This document shows positions 35,031 to 44,246 of a stretch of DNA of 64,000 bases, in pieces (within the stretch, counting starts at the first letter, position 1; each line of letters opens with the position of its first letter). The DNA comes from an uncultured Clostridia bacterium. GTDB lineage: Bacteria > Bacillota > Clostridia > Christensenellales > Borkfalkiaceae. A program made the translations under genes and the position numbers. The stretch is taken from contig CAKVPH010000006.1 in assembly GCA_934796775.1 (NCBI GenBank), positions 1 to 64,000 of the forward strand, in the 5' to 3' direction. The notes below the pieces were generated by a model, which saw only the letters and a program-made list of their open reading frames with translations, searched no databases and had not been told where the DNA came from.

Positions 35031-35510
35031 ATGAAAGAGACTTACAAAGCATTCGTATTATTTTTAGCAGGCGTTGCGGTGTTTTCGGGCATATCAGCGT
35101 TTAAAACGCTGCCTTATCTTCCGGGTGAACCGCAGATGCTTTACTATAAGCTTTCAAGCAGCAACATATCGGAGCTTAACGCAGTCAATTCAGACGCGTA
35201 TACCGGCACAATATTCGGCGTAAAAACTGCGCCGATAATTAAAACTTTCGGTTTAAAAGGCGAAAGTACTTTAATTGCAAAAACTCAGGGTAATTACGAT
35301 TTTAAAGTAAACGAATTAAAAACCGTTTTAAGCGATTTAAATGCGCAACTTAAAGCTAAAGAACAAGGTGAATTTTTCAATTCCGAATATTATTACTCAC
35401 CCAAAATATCGGTATATAGCACGATTAACGGCACAAAAGTAAATATTCACGTCGCTTACGGTTCTAACGGAATAAGAGTGGGGTGTCCTATGATTTTTTC
35501 AAGTTATTAA
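35031..35510 (+). CDS. Hypothetical exported protein
   Basis: 159 residues from ATG 35031 with GAGGGG upstream. An N-terminal hydrophobic segment (KAFVLFLAGVAVFSGISAF) suggests export or membrane anchoring, without a lipobox. The rest is a small alpha/beta protein (NELKTVLSDLNAQLKAKE, YYYSPKISVYSTINGTKVNIHVAYG). It precedes a SpoIIQ-like M23 protein, and YwmB-type genes hold a similar position in other Firmicutes, but I see no sequence proof. Confidence 0.65.
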   Translation: MKETYKAFVLFLAGVAVFSGISAFKTLPYLPGEPQMLYYKLSSSNISELNAVNSDAYTGTIFGVKTAPIIKTFGLKGESTLIAKTQGNYDFKVNELKTVLSDLNAQLKAKEQGEFFNSEYYYSPKISVYSTINGTKVNIHVAYGSNGIRVGCPMIFSSY

Positions 35511-35574
35511 GGCAAAGCTTATAAAAAGCCGATGTTGTCTCTAATAAAAAATACATAATAACGGAGGTTAAAAT

Positions 35575-36237
35575 ATGCAAACGAACAAAAAACAATCTTT
35601 TTTTGTAAAAAACATTTATTATTTCGTACTTGGTTTTATTCTGGTGGCGGCAATAGGCGTAACGCTTGCGTTGGTGCTGTCGGGTAACGACGGTATTATA
35701 GATACCATCGATACCGGCGACGTAGTAGAAAAGCCCGACTCTTCTGTTACAAAGCCCGATCCTATCGATACGCCTGACGATAAACCGAATCCCGACGATT
35801 CGAAGCCGACGGTTAAGGTGTCTTTTGTTATGCCCGTAGATAACGCAACCATAATAAACGACTATACTGCAGCTTCGGTATCTTTCAACAAGACGCTCGG
35901 CATTTACACCGGACACCTTGCAATAGATTTTTCTGCCGCGGCAGGAAGCAAAGTCAAAGCCGTTTATGCCGGTACGGTAGAGAGCGTTACAACTTCTTAT
36001 CTTACGGGTACAACCGTAACCGTTTTACACGATAACGGAATAAAAACGGTTTATAACTCTATAGAAGCGGACGAAAGTGTAAAAACGGGGCTTAAAGTAA
36101 CGCAAGGTCAGGTTTTGGGAACTATATCAGATAATAATAAACAGGAATATAAAGACGGACCGCATCTGCACTTTGAGGTGTACGAAAACGGCAAAAAGAT
36201 TTCGCCTTACAAATATCTTTCGGTAAGCGAAAAATAA
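35575..36237 (+). CDS. Membrane-anchored M23 (LytM) peptidase-like protein, possibly SpoIIQ-related
   Basis: 220 residues. A single membrane segment (about 11-34) is followed by a Pro/Asp-rich linker and a C-terminal LytM domain (from about 80). Zinc ligands of active M23 enzymes are present: HxxxD in GHLAIDF and HxH in GPHLHFE. Size and topology resemble SpoIIQ, the mother-cell/forespore channel component, and other envelope M23 hydrolases. Start is preceded by GGAGG. No other sporulation gene is in the window, so the sporulation link is weak. Confidence 0.82.
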   Translation: MQTNKKQSFFVKNIYYFVLGFILVAAIGVTLALVLSGNDGIIDTIDTGDVVEKPDSSVTKPDPIDTPDDKPNPDDSKPTVKVSFVMPVDNATIINDYTAASVSFNKTLGIYTGHLAIDFSAAAGSKVKAVYAGTVESVTTSYLTGTTVTVLHDNGIKTVYNSIEADESVKTGLKVTQGQVLGTISDNNKQEYKDGPHLHFEVYENGKKISPYKYLSVSEK

Positions 36238-36276
36238 TAACTTTAAACAATTTATTGTTTAAGGAATAAATAAAAC

Positions 36277-36308
36277 GGCTTCACAATAATCTATTGTGAG
36301 GCTTTTTT
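36277..36308 (+). terminator. Terminator overlapping the next gene's ribosome-binding site
   Basis: GGCTTCACAATA (36277-36288) pairs with TATTGTGAGGCT (36292-36303), 12 bp with two G-U, then T6. The 3' arm contains GAGG (36298-36301), which is the Shine-Dalgarno site for the ATG at 36311. Confidence 0.82.
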
Positions 36309-36310
36309 AT

Positions 36311-37693
36311 ATGAAATTTTCAGCAAGAGTTTTGTTTTTTATTCTGTTTTTGTCAGCTTTTTTCAGTGCTTTCGGGTGTAAAAATCAAAATGATGTCGGC
36401 GGCGCGACGGGGCTGTACGATATGCAAATCGAATACGAAAACGAAAAAATTACAGGCAGTTTAACCTATACTTTTTACAAAAACGCCAAAGAGTTGGGCG
36501 AAAATACAGTTTGTTTTAATCTGTATGCTTCGGCGGCGTTTAAAAAAGATGCGGGAACGAGCGTAAACTGTGTAAAACTAAACGATGCGAACGCCGAATT
36601 TGAGCTTTCGGGCGATAACGACGAATTTTTGTGCGTTTTTACGCCTTCCGGCATAAAGGCAGACGATAAAATTTACATAGAGTTTGAAACAATTTTGTCG
36701 CACACGGATAAAAGGCTTGGCATTACCGAAAAATGTGTGAATGCGGCATATTTTTATCCCGTAAAATGCGTGTATAGCGGCGGCGAGTATTGTATGCGCC
36801 CGTACAGCGCGTTCGGCGATCCTTTTTTTACCGATTTTGCAAACTATTCGGTTAGTCTGATTCTTCCGTCGGTAATGACGGTTGCCTGCGGTTTTTACCC
36901 ATCGGGAATGCAGAACGAGAATGATAAAACAAAATATAATTATTCTGCCGAGTGCGTAAAAAACTTTACTTTTTCGTTTAGCGAAAATTACGAGATAATA
37001 ACCAAAAAGTGGGGCAATAAGTCGATTAACTACTATTATTACGATGAAGAGACGCCCGAAAAAACGCTTGATCTCGTAATAAAAGCACTTGATTATTTTC
37101 AAAATAAAATAGGGGAATACAGGTATAATACGCTTGCATTTGCAAAGTCGCCGTATTCAAGCGGCGGCATGGAATACTCTGCATTTTTTGTGCTTGGCGA
37201 AAGTAACGACGAAAAAGCTTATTCATATGCCGCAGTGCATGAAACGGCGCATCAATGGTTTCCTATGGTTGCGGGAACCGACGAATATTATGCCGCTTAT
37301 TTCGACGAAGGTCTTGCCGAATTTTTAACCGCACGTTTTTTTATCGAAACGGACAGCGTTTACGGCAAAGAACTTGAAAAATCGAACAAAATTTTGTATG
37401 AAAACTATAAGAAAAATTATGCTGCGTTAAATAAACCGTTTAAGCAAAAGATTAAAAATCCGCTTGATAGCTATAGTTCTTTGTACGAATACGTCAGTTG
37501 TTCGTATTACGGCGGCGCAACGCTGTTTTTAAAAATATTTGAAGCTGCCGACGAAAAAGAATTTTTTAATTCGCTGAACAAGTTTTATAACTCTTGCGCA
37601 ATGAAAAATTCAGACGAATATTGTTTTATAAATTCGTTCGGCGCGTTTAACAAAAAAACCGTTCAAAAAATTTTTTCCGAAATGGTTTTTTAA
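36311..37693 (+). CDS. M1-like zinc metallopeptidase lipoprotein
   Basis: 460 residues from ATG 36311. Signal peptide with lipobox SAFGC. The gluzincin site is HETAHQWF (HExxH) with the third ligand in DEGLAEF 18 residues on, as in aminopeptidase M1. A GGMEY-like substrate loop (SGGMEYSAFF) is also present. It is shorter than full M1 aminopeptidases (about 850), so it matches the minimal M1-like lipoproteins of clostridia. A dispersed repeat copy (37004-37030) lies in frame, encoding KKWGNKSIN. Translation may be limited by the hairpin covering its ribosome-binding site. Confidence 0.87.
   Translation: MKFSARVLFFILFLSAFFSAFGCKNQNDVGGATGLYDMQIEYENEKITGSLTYTFYKNAKELGENTVCFNLYASAAFKKDAGTSVNCVKLNDANAEFELSGDNDEFLCVFTPSGIKADDKIYIEFETILSHTDKRLGITEKCVNAAYFYPVKCVYSGGEYCMRPYSAFGDPFFTDFANYSVSLILPSVMTVACGFYPSGMQNENDKTKYNYSAECVKNFTFSFSENYEIITKKWGNKSINYYYYDEETPEKTLDLVIKALDYFQNKIGEYRYNTLAFAKSPYSSGGMEYSAFFVLGESNDEKAYSYAAVHETAHQWFPMVAGTDEYYAAYFDEGLAEFLTARFFIETDSVYGKELEKSNKILYENYKKNYAALNKPFKQKIKNPLDSYSSLYEYVSCSYYGGATLFLKIFEAADEKEFFNSLNKFYNSCAMKNSDEYCFINSFGAFNKKTVQKIFSEMVF
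37004..37030 (+). repeat. Dispersed repeat copy inside the M1-like peptidase gene
   Basis: AAAAAGTGGGGCAATAAGTC followed by GATTAAC. Two mismatches to the composite family consensus (CTATAAG to CAATAAG, TATC to TAAC). The first 12 bases equal the copy at 10794. In frame in the host gene. Confidence 0.82.
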
Positions 37694-37782
37694 TAAAAAG
37701 CTCTTGCTTTTAGCTTGAATAAATGATATAATTATAATACAGAAATTCGGGCGATAAAATTGCGGGATAATTTAATAAAATG

Positions 37783-37812
37783 CCCGATAATCGACTTATA
37801 GCGGGGTTTTTA
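37783..37812 (+). promoter_or_regulatory. Dispersed-repeat hairpin covering the fmdB-like ribosome-binding site
   Basis: CCCG ATAA ... TTAT AG CGGG forms a hairpin followed by GTTTTTA, and GCGGGG (37801-37806 region) is the only Shine-Dalgarno candidate for the ATG at 37814. It could act as a terminator, as a translation block, or both. Confidence 0.6.
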
Positions 37813-37813
37813 T

Positions 37814-38008
37814 ATGCCTTTATTTGAATACGAATGCGAAAAGTGCCACGAAAAAACAGAAGAACTCGTAAAGGATAGCAGCGTACAATTAAAATGTAAA
37901 AAATGCGGCGGAAATCTTGTAAGAATCTATGAAAGCGCAACTTACCAAACGACCGGTAAAAGCCACGGTTGCAGCGGAAACTGCAAAACCTGCGGCGGCT
38001 GCCACTAA
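37814..38008 (+). CDS. FmdB-family zinc ribbon protein
   Basis: 64 residues. Starts MPLFEYECEKC, the FmdB hallmark, with zinc ribbon CEKC...CKKCGG. The C-terminal tail is Cys-rich (HGCSGNCKTCGGCH), giving nine Cys overall. FmdB-type proteins are small putative metal-binding or regulatory proteins of unclear function. Confidence 0.88.
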   Translation: MPLFEYECEKCHEKTEELVKDSSVQLKCKKCGGNLVRIYESATYQTTGKSHGCSGNCKTCGGCH

Positions 38009-38100
38009 CTGTTCAAGGTGAACAATAGGGGCTTTAAAATGCATTTTTACATTCTGTAGCAAAAACTTGAATGTTAAACCAAAAAAACGCGTATTTTTTA

Positions 38101-38129
38101 TTGACAAACATTTATTTAAATGTTAAAAT
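38101..38129 (+). promoter_or_regulatory. Promoter of the LRR lipoprotein gene
   Basis: Consensus TTGACA, 17-bp spacer, TAAAAT. Predicted start near 38136. Confidence 0.78.
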
Positions 38130-38193
38130 AAAAAAAGTCTGAAAAAATACACTATTATGCTCTTTTCAGGAGATAAACCTCAGGAGATAAACA

Positions 38194-39432
38194 ATGAAAT
38201 TATTTACTAAATTTTTTGCGCTTTTGCTCATAGCGGTATGTTCTTTTACCGTAATCGCTTGCAATAACAACGGTGATGACGGCAAAAAAGATTACGAAAA
38301 CTGGTGCTTTGAATTTGACGTAGATACCGACGACGACGGACTCAGCTTTGCAACTATTACCGGTCTTTACGTTCCCGATACAATGCTTACCGATTATTCC
38401 AACGGACTTATTAAAGCTCTCGATTTGGTAGTCGGAACCGAAAATGACGGCAAAGTCGGACTTAAAGCGCAGAAAGACGACGATAAAGTCGATAGCAGCA
38501 AATATAAAAACGTTTCCTATGCGGACGGATATTATTACGGATTCGATTATTTAAAAATCGGCGATGACGCGTTTGCAAACCAGACGATTATCGGAACGGT
38601 TACTGTAGCCGAAAGCGTTAAGGAAATAGGCGTTGCAAGTTTTGCAGGTTGCTCGTCGATAACAAAAATGGAACTTCCGTTCGTAGGAAACCAGGCGAAA
38701 GACGCGCTTAACGCAAAAAAGGTTTTCGCTAATATCTTCGGAACGAGCGAAGCTACCGGTTGCACTTCTACCACCGTATATTATAATTCTTCGGCTTCAA
38801 CGGCTTTTTATATTCCCGACGGTCTTAAAGAAATCGTTATAAATTATACCGATAAAACTCATATGGACGCAGAAGGTAAGATAGAAAACCCCAACTATAC
38901 CGAAGTTTTACCCGTTTGCGCATTCAACGCACTTGCAAAAGTAACCAAAATTACGGTAAACGGCAATATTAAAACTATCGGTCAGAGCGCGTTTGCTTCT
39001 TGCTCGGCTCTTATCGAAGTAAATCTTCCCGCTACTATAGAAACTATCGGTTCAAAGGCTTTCTCGGGTTGCTCGTCGCTCGTAACTTTGGATTTAGCAA
39101 AACTTACCGCTTTAAAAGCTATTTATCAGGAAGCTTTCAGCGGTTGCGCTAAACTCGGACTCGGTTATGAAACTGTTACGCTTACCGCAGGCGTTAAGCT
39201 CTACGATAAAGCGTTTGCTTCTTGCGTTTCAATAAAGGCTTTGGATTTAACCGGAATCGACGTTATTCCCGAAGGTTGCTTCCTTGGCTGCACCGCACTT
39301 GAAAAAGTTACTTTAGATGGCGGCGCGGTTCTTATGAATAACGCATTTGTAAATTGTACCGCTTTAAAAAAGGAAAACGTTGTAAACTATAACGAAGCTT
39401 ACAAAAACGCATTCGACTGGTTTAACGTCTGA
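38194..39432 (+). CDS. BspA-type LRR_5 lipoprotein
   Basis: 412 residues. Signal peptide and lipobox VIAC (Cys23). LRR_5 units recur in the mature part: VAESVKEIGVASFAGCSSITKMELP, NGNIKTIGQSAFASCSALIEVNLP, TIETIGSKAFSGCSSLVTLDL. Anchored outside the membrane, probably in binding or adhesion; the family is known from BspA of Tannerella. Codon use is host-like, unlike the AT-rich LRR gene at the left end. Leader contains CAGGAGAT twice in tandem (38168-38191 region), the second serving as the ribosome-binding site. Confidence 0.88.
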   Translation: MKLFTKFFALLLIAVCSFTVIACNNNGDDGKKDYENWCFEFDVDTDDDGLSFATITGLYVPDTMLTDYSNGLIKALDLVVGTENDGKVGLKAQKDDDKVDSSKYKNVSYADGYYYGFDYLKIGDDAFANQTIIGTVTVAESVKEIGVASFAGCSSITKMELPFVGNQAKDALNAKKVFANIFGTSEATGCTSTTVYYNSSASTAFYIPDGLKEIVINYTDKTHMDAEGKIENPNYTEVLPVCAFNALAKVTKITVNGNIKTIGQSAFASCSALIEVNLPATIETIGSKAFSGCSSLVTLDLAKLTALKAIYQEAFSGCAKLGLGYETVTLTAGVKLYDKAFASCVSIKALDLTGIDVIPEGCFLGCTALEKVTLDGGAVLMNNAFVNCTALKKENVVNYNEAYKNAFDWFNV

Positions 39433-39500
39433 TTTAAAGCTATAAATGCAGGTTTTATTTATCATTTATCCTGCAAAATAAAATTTTAAAAATAAAATCG

Positions 39501-39525
39501 ACGCCCGTTAAAACGGGCGTTTGTT
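39501..39525 (+). terminator. Terminator after the LRR lipoprotein gene
   Basis: ACGCCCGT (39501-39508) pairs with ACGGGCGT (39513-39520), then TTGTTTTT. Confidence 0.82.
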
Positions 39526-39529
39526 TTTC

Positions 39530-39558
39530 TTGAAAAAAAACAATTTTTGTGATACAAT
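39530..39558 (+). promoter_or_regulatory. Promoter of dnaE
   Basis: TTGAAA, 17-bp spacer, TACAAT. Predicted start near 39565, leaving a leader of about 60 nt with AGGAGAG before the ATG. Confidence 0.75.
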
Positions 39559-39627
39559 GATTAGGTAAATCACATTAAGTAAATCAAGTAACTTTAATTT
39601 AGAATTTTTCCTGTTCAGGAGAGCGTA

Positions 39628-42600
39628 ATGAAAGATTTCGTACATCTGCATCTTCATACCGAATACAGCCTGCTTGACGGGGCGGCAAAGATAGATAAAG
39701 TTTTTGAACTCGCCAAAGAACTCGGACAAAACACGGTTGCAATAACCGACCACGGCAACATGTATGGCGTGGTCTATTTTGCCGAGCATGCAAAAAAACT
39801 TGGCATGAAGGCTATAATCGGTTGCGAAATGTATATGTGCGAGGACATGTATAAAAAGAACGCGCAAAACAGCGAGTACGAGCATCTTATTTTGCTTTGC
39901 AAAAACGATACCGGCTATAAAAACCTTATAAAAATGGTTTCGTATGCTTATATAGACGGTTTTTACAGAAAGCCGCGCTGCGATTATAAAACGCTTGCCG
40001 AAAAGCACGAAGGTCTTATTTGTCTTTCGGCCTGCCTTGCGGGTAAAGTTCCGCAACTGCTTCTTGCGGGCAGATACGAGGACGCAAAAAAACACGCGCT
40101 CCGGATGAAAAGCCTGTTCGGTGAGGATTACTATCTTGAAATTCAGGATCACGGCATAGCCGATCAGCTTCGCATAAACCCGCTTTTATTCAAGCTTTCA
40201 AAAGAAACGGGCATAAAACTCGTTGCTACAAACGACGTACATTATCTGACTAAAGAAGACGCGCTTATGCAGGAGATTATGATGTGTATAAACACTCAGA
40301 CTACTCTTGACGATCCCAAGCATATGCGTTTTGAAACCGAAGAGTTTTATTTGAAAAGCCGCGAAGAAATGGAAAAAATGTTCGGCGACACGCCCGAAGT
40401 TCTGGACGTTACAGTCGAAATAGCCGAAAAATGTTCGGGCGATTGTATAAAACTCACTAAAAAATGCGAACCGGTAAGAGATGCTTCGTTAGTTCCCGGC
40501 TATATTCCGCCAAACGGACTTACCGCTTACGAATATTTAAAACAACTCGGCGAAGAAGGACTTAAAAAGAAATATAAAGAGATAACGCCCGAAATTCGCG
40601 AGCGTTTTGATTACGAGCTTAATACAATACGCGATATGGGATATCTCGAATATTACCTTATCGTGTGGGACTATATAAACTACGCGCACGAACACGGAAT
40701 CCCCGTTGGCGCGGGGCGTGGTAGCGGCGTAAGCTCCATTGTTGCGTATTCTATAGGAATAACCGACGTTGAACCGCTTCAATATAACTTGATTTTTGAA
40801 AGATTTTTGAACAAAGAAAGGGTAAGTATGCCCGACTTCGACGTTGACTTTGATCCCGAACGCAGAGAAGAAGTTATAGAATACGTCCGCGATAAATATG
40901 GCAGGGATAAAGTTGCGCAGATAGTAACTTTCGGAACTATGGCGTCGCGCGCGGCTATAAAGGACGTCGCCAGAGTTATGCGCGTTTCTTATGCCGAAGT
41001 AGATAAAATTACAAAGCTTATGGACGGTAAACATACCATTCCCGAGCTTTTGGGCTTAAAACCCAGCAAAAAGGACGGCGACGTAACCGTAAGGGAACTT
41101 CGCGAGTTGTATCAGACCGACGACACCACAAGAAGCGTTGTGGATATGGCTATGAAGTTAGAGGGTATGCCGAGAAATATATCCGAGCATGCCGCCGGCG
41201 TAATAATCTGCAATAAAGTTTTGTCCGATAATATTCCGCTTGCCAGAAACGGCGACGATATCGTAACTCAGTTCAATATGAAAGTGGACGAGCAGATGGG
41301 TATGCTGAAAATGGACTTTTTGGCTCTCAAAACTTTAACCGATATCAAAAAATGTTGCGACTATATAAAGGAAGATAAAGGTATAGAAATCAACTTCCGC
41401 GAAATAGGTTATGAAGAAAAAGTGCCTTACGACCTTATTTCGAGCGGCGATACCGACGCAGTGTTCCAGTTAGAATCTCCGGGCATGAAAAAGTTTATGC
41501 GTGAACTTAAACCGGAGAATCTTGAAGACGTAATAGCCGGAATTTCGCTGTTCCGTCCGGGACCTATGGATTCCATACCAAAGTATATTCAGTTTAAAAA
41601 CAATCCCGAAACAATGACGTTCAAGCATGAGCTTTTGCGTCCTATCCTTACGGTTACGCACGGCGTAATAATCTATCAGGAACAGGTTATGGAAATCGTA
41701 AGAAAACTTGCGGGATTTACTTTCGGTCAAGCCGACATTATAAGGCGCGCCATGGGTAAAAAGAACATGGAAGAAATGGCGCGTATGAAAAGTATCTTTA
41801 TAAACGGCGAAAAGGACGAAAACGGCAACGTTAAAACCGAAGGCGCGATTGCGCGCGGCGTTTCGGCAGAAATAGCCGAAGACATTTTTGACGAGATGAC
41901 GAGCTTTGCGCAGTACGCCTTCAATAAATCGCACGCCGCGGCATATGCGGTTATAGCGTATCAGACGGCGTATTTAAAAGCCTATTATCCGCAGGAATTC
42001 CTTGCCGCAATCCTTAACGACAGAATAGATAAAATCGACGAAATAACAAAATACGTTATTTACTTAAAAGAGCGTGGAATTCCCGTTCTGCAACCGGATA
42101 TCAACCACAGTAAAGCGTTTTTCTCTGTTGAAGAAAAATCCGTTCGTTTCGGCTTGGTCGGCGTTAAGGGCGTAGGCTTGGGCGCAATAGAAAGCATTGT
42201 TTCAGAGCGCGAAAAAAACGGAGCTTTTAAAAGTTTTGAAGACTTTATGTCGCGCGCCAACGTAAAAGTATTAAACAAGCGTTTAATCGAAAACCTTATT
42301 TATGCGGGCGCGTTCGATTGTTTCAAGGTTTCGCGCAGCAGGCTCATTGCCGTATATGAAGGGCTTATGGACAGAGCCGTCGCTATTGCAAAAGAGCGTG
42401 ACAGCAATCAGTTGAGTTTATTCTCGGGTGCGTTTTCAAAGTATAACGAACTTACCGTAAGCTATCCCGCGCTTGCCGAATTTGAAGATAAATATAAACT
42501 TTCAAAGGAGCGCGAAGTTTTAGGCGTTTACGTTACGGGGCATCCGCTCACAAAGTATATGGATAGGTTTGCCGGATATTCGTTTAAAACCGAGCTTTTG

Positions 42601-43185
42601 CAGTATTACGAGGAAGACGAAGACGGCAACCGCGTTTATACCGAAATCAAGGACGGGCAGCGTGTGGAAATGGGCGGAATAATAACCGCGGCTTCCAAAA
42701 AAATCACAAAGAGCGGACAAAGTATGGGTATGATTACTTTAGAAGACGTTTACGGCGGAATAGAATGTGTGTTCTTTCCTAAAGTTTATGACAGGGTAAA
42801 ATCGCTTATCCGTACCGAAGCCATAGTTTCGATTGAAGGAAAACTGCAAATTCGCGAAGGGCAAAAACCTTCTATTTCGGTTGATAAACTTAAAGAAATA
42901 ACTATTGAGGACGAACATGCGCCGCGCGTAGCTGCTTCTGCCGAAGAAAACCAGACTACGGGTAAACGCGAGTGGCTTGGCATTACTATTCCCGACGGAA
43001 AAGACGGTGCAGAAGAAGAAATTTTAGAAACACTCGAGCTTTACGTGGGTGATATTCCCGTCATAATCAAAAAAGACGGCAAGTATTACAAAGCGCCTTA
43101 CAAAGTGAGAAAATGCAAGGGGCTTTTATCCGAGCTTATGTTTTCGGTAGACGACGAGAAAAATATAGTATTTTTTGAAAAGTAA
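39628..43185 (+). CDS. dnaE: DNA polymerase III alpha subunit
   Basis: 1,185 residues. N-terminal PHP domain (HLHLHTEYSLLDGA, TDHGNMYG), then the C-family polymerase core with PDFDVDFDPERREEVIEYV (catalytic Asp, near 400) and GRGSGVSSIVAYSIGI. A clamp-binding motif, QLSLF, is near residue 928, and an OB-fold (VEMGGIITAASKKITKSG...GGIECVFFP) near 1000-1060. In low-GC Gram-positives DnaE works beside PolC at the fork. Length and domain order are those of the DnaE1 form. Confidence 0.97.
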   Translation: MKDFVHLHLHTEYSLLDGAAKIDKVFELAKELGQNTVAITDHGNMYGVVYFAEHAKKLGMKAIIGCEMYMCEDMYKKNAQNSEYEHLILLCKNDTGYKNLIKMVSYAYIDGFYRKPRCDYKTLAEKHEGLICLSACLAGKVPQLLLAGRYEDAKKHALRMKSLFGEDYYLEIQDHGIADQLRINPLLFKLSKETGIKLVATNDVHYLTKEDALMQEIMMCINTQTTLDDPKHMRFETEEFYLKSREEMEKMFGDTPEVLDVTVEIAEKCSGDCIKLTKKCEPVRDASLVPGYIPPNGLTAYEYLKQLGEEGLKKKYKEITPEIRERFDYELNTIRDMGYLEYYLIVWDYINYAHEHGIPVGAGRGSGVSSIVAYSIGITDVEPLQYNLIFERFLNKERVSMPDFDVDFDPERREEVIEYVRDKYGRDKVAQIVTFGTMASRAAIKDVARVMRVSYAEVDKITKLMDGKHTIPELLGLKPSKKDGDVTVRELRELYQTDDTTRSVVDMAMKLEGMPRNISEHAAGVIICNKVLSDNIPLARNGDDIVTQFNMKVDEQMGMLKMDFLALKTLTDIKKCCDYIKEDKGIEINFREIGYEEKVPYDLISSGDTDAVFQLESPGMKKFMRELKPENLEDVIAGISLFRPGPMDSIPKYIQFKNNPETMTFKHELLRPILTVTHGVIIYQEQVMEIVRKLAGFTFGQADIIRRAMGKKNMEEMARMKSIFINGEKDENGNVKTEGAIARGVSAEIAEDIFDEMTSFAQYAFNKSHAAAYAVIAYQTAYLKAYYPQEFLAAILNDRIDKIDEITKYVIYLKERGIPVLQPDINHSKAFFSVEEKSVRFGLVGVKGVGLGAIESIVSEREKNGAFKSFEDFMSRANVKVLNKRLIENLIYAGAFDCFKVSRSRLIAVYEGLMDRAVAIAKERDSNQLSLFSGAFSKYNELTVSYPALAEFEDKYKLSKEREVLGVYVTGHPLTKYMDRFAGYSFKTELLQYYEEDEDGNRVYTEIKDGQRVEMGGIITAASKKITKSGQSMGMITLEDVYGGIECVFFPKVYDRVKSLIRTEAIVSIEGKLQIREGQKPSISVDKLKEITIEDEHAPRVAASAEENQTTGKREWLGITIPDGKDGAEEEILETLELYVGDIPVIIKKDGKYYKAPYKVRKCKGLLSELMFSVDDEKNIVFFEK

Positions 43186-43246
43186 CTATGTTTGTGGTTT
43201 GCTTAAAACTTGCTGAATAACATGCTTTTAAAGGGGGCATAAAAAA

Positions 43247-44185
43247 ATGGAAAACGCAAAAAAACTCATAAGTCTGGTAGTTCCGTGTTATAACGAAGAG
43301 CTCACGGTAGATAGTTTTTACCAAAAAGCCGTTCCCGTGCTTGAAAGTACGGCTTACGATTTTGAAATTATTTTCGTAAACGACGGAAGCGCGGATAAAA
43401 CGCGAGATAAGCTTGAAGCCTTAGCAAAAAAGGACGAAAGAATCAAAGTTGTAAATTTCAGCCGCAATTTCGGGCAGCAGGCGGCAATAATCTGCGGGTA
43501 TAATTACGCGAAAGGCGATGCCGTTATGGAAGCGGACTGTGATCTTCAGGATCCCCCCGAAATTATGCTTGAAATGCTTAAAAAATGGGAAGAAGGCTAC
43601 GAAGTAGTTCACGGCAGACGCTTAAAACGCAAGGGCGAAAGTGTGTTTAAACGCGCTACCGCGTCTATGTACTATGCGTTTTTGTCAAAAATTACCGCCG
43701 TTCCCGTTCCGAGAAATACCGGTGATTTCAAACTTTACGACCGTAAGGCGTTAAACGCTCTTTTAAGTATGCCCGAGCGCGATAAATATATCCGCGGGCT
43801 TGCTTCCTGGGTGGGGTTCAAACAGACCTTTGTGGAGTACGACAGACCTAACCGCACCGCAGGCGAAACAAAATATACGCTTAAAAAGATGATAAATCTT
43901 GCAAAAGCCGGAATAATTTCAAACAGCGAATATCCGCTATATTTATCGCTTAAATTCGGCGTATTTACTACGTTTTTGTCGCTTGCTTGCTTTTTGACTT
44001 TTATAATACTTGCAATATGTTCGGTTACATTGCCGCCGGTTGCGTGGTTGTTCCCGACTATAACGCTTTTATTTTCGGCAGGTTACTTGTTTAACGCTTT
44101 TAACAGCATATATCTTGCCCGCGTTTACGACGAAGTTAAAAAACGCCCCGATTATATCGTTGATACCACTTATAATTTAGATTAA
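43247..44185 (+). CDS. Family 2 glycosyltransferase, undecaprenyl/dolichyl-phosphate sugar transferase type
   Basis: 312 residues. GT2 domain with VVPCYNEE, FVNDGSADKT, DCDLQDPPE (DxD region) and NTGDFKLYDRKAL, followed by two C-terminal membrane helices (about 236-290). This is the architecture of GtrB/ArnC/DPM1-like enzymes, which transfer a sugar from a nucleotide to a polyprenyl phosphate on the cytoplasmic face. Acceptor and sugar are unknown. It follows dnaE by 61 bp with its own GGGGG ribosome-binding site. Confidence 0.9.
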   Translation: MENAKKLISLVVPCYNEELTVDSFYQKAVPVLESTAYDFEIIFVNDGSADKTRDKLEALAKKDERIKVVNFSRNFGQQAAIICGYNYAKGDAVMEADCDLQDPPEIMLEMLKKWEEGYEVVHGRRLKRKGESVFKRATASMYYAFLSKITAVPVPRNTGDFKLYDRKALNALLSMPERDKYIRGLASWVGFKQTFVEYDRPNRTAGETKYTLKKMINLAKAGIISNSEYPLYLSLKFGVFTTFLSLACFLTFIILAICSVTLPPVAWLFPTITLLFSAGYLFNAFNSIYLARVYDEVKKRPDYIVDTTYNLD

Positions 44186-44190
44186 ACAAA

Positions 44191-44229
44191 AAGGCTGTAT
44201 GCAAGTTTTTGTGCCTTGCATACAGCCTT
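44191..44229. terminator. Bidirectional terminator between convergent genes
   Basis: AAGGCTGTATGCAAG (44191-44205) and CTTGCATACAGCCTT (44215-44229) form a perfect 15-bp stem with A- and T-rich flanks, serving the GT2 gene and the TtcA-like gene. Confidence 0.92.
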
Positions 44230-44246
44230 AATTTTATGTATATAAT

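Noticed and set aside
35031..36237. Sporulation locus (YwmB/SpoIIQ)
   Set aside because: The gene order is suggestive, but SpoIID, MurA and other markers are absent and the first protein shows no diagnostic motif, so no sporulation claim is made.
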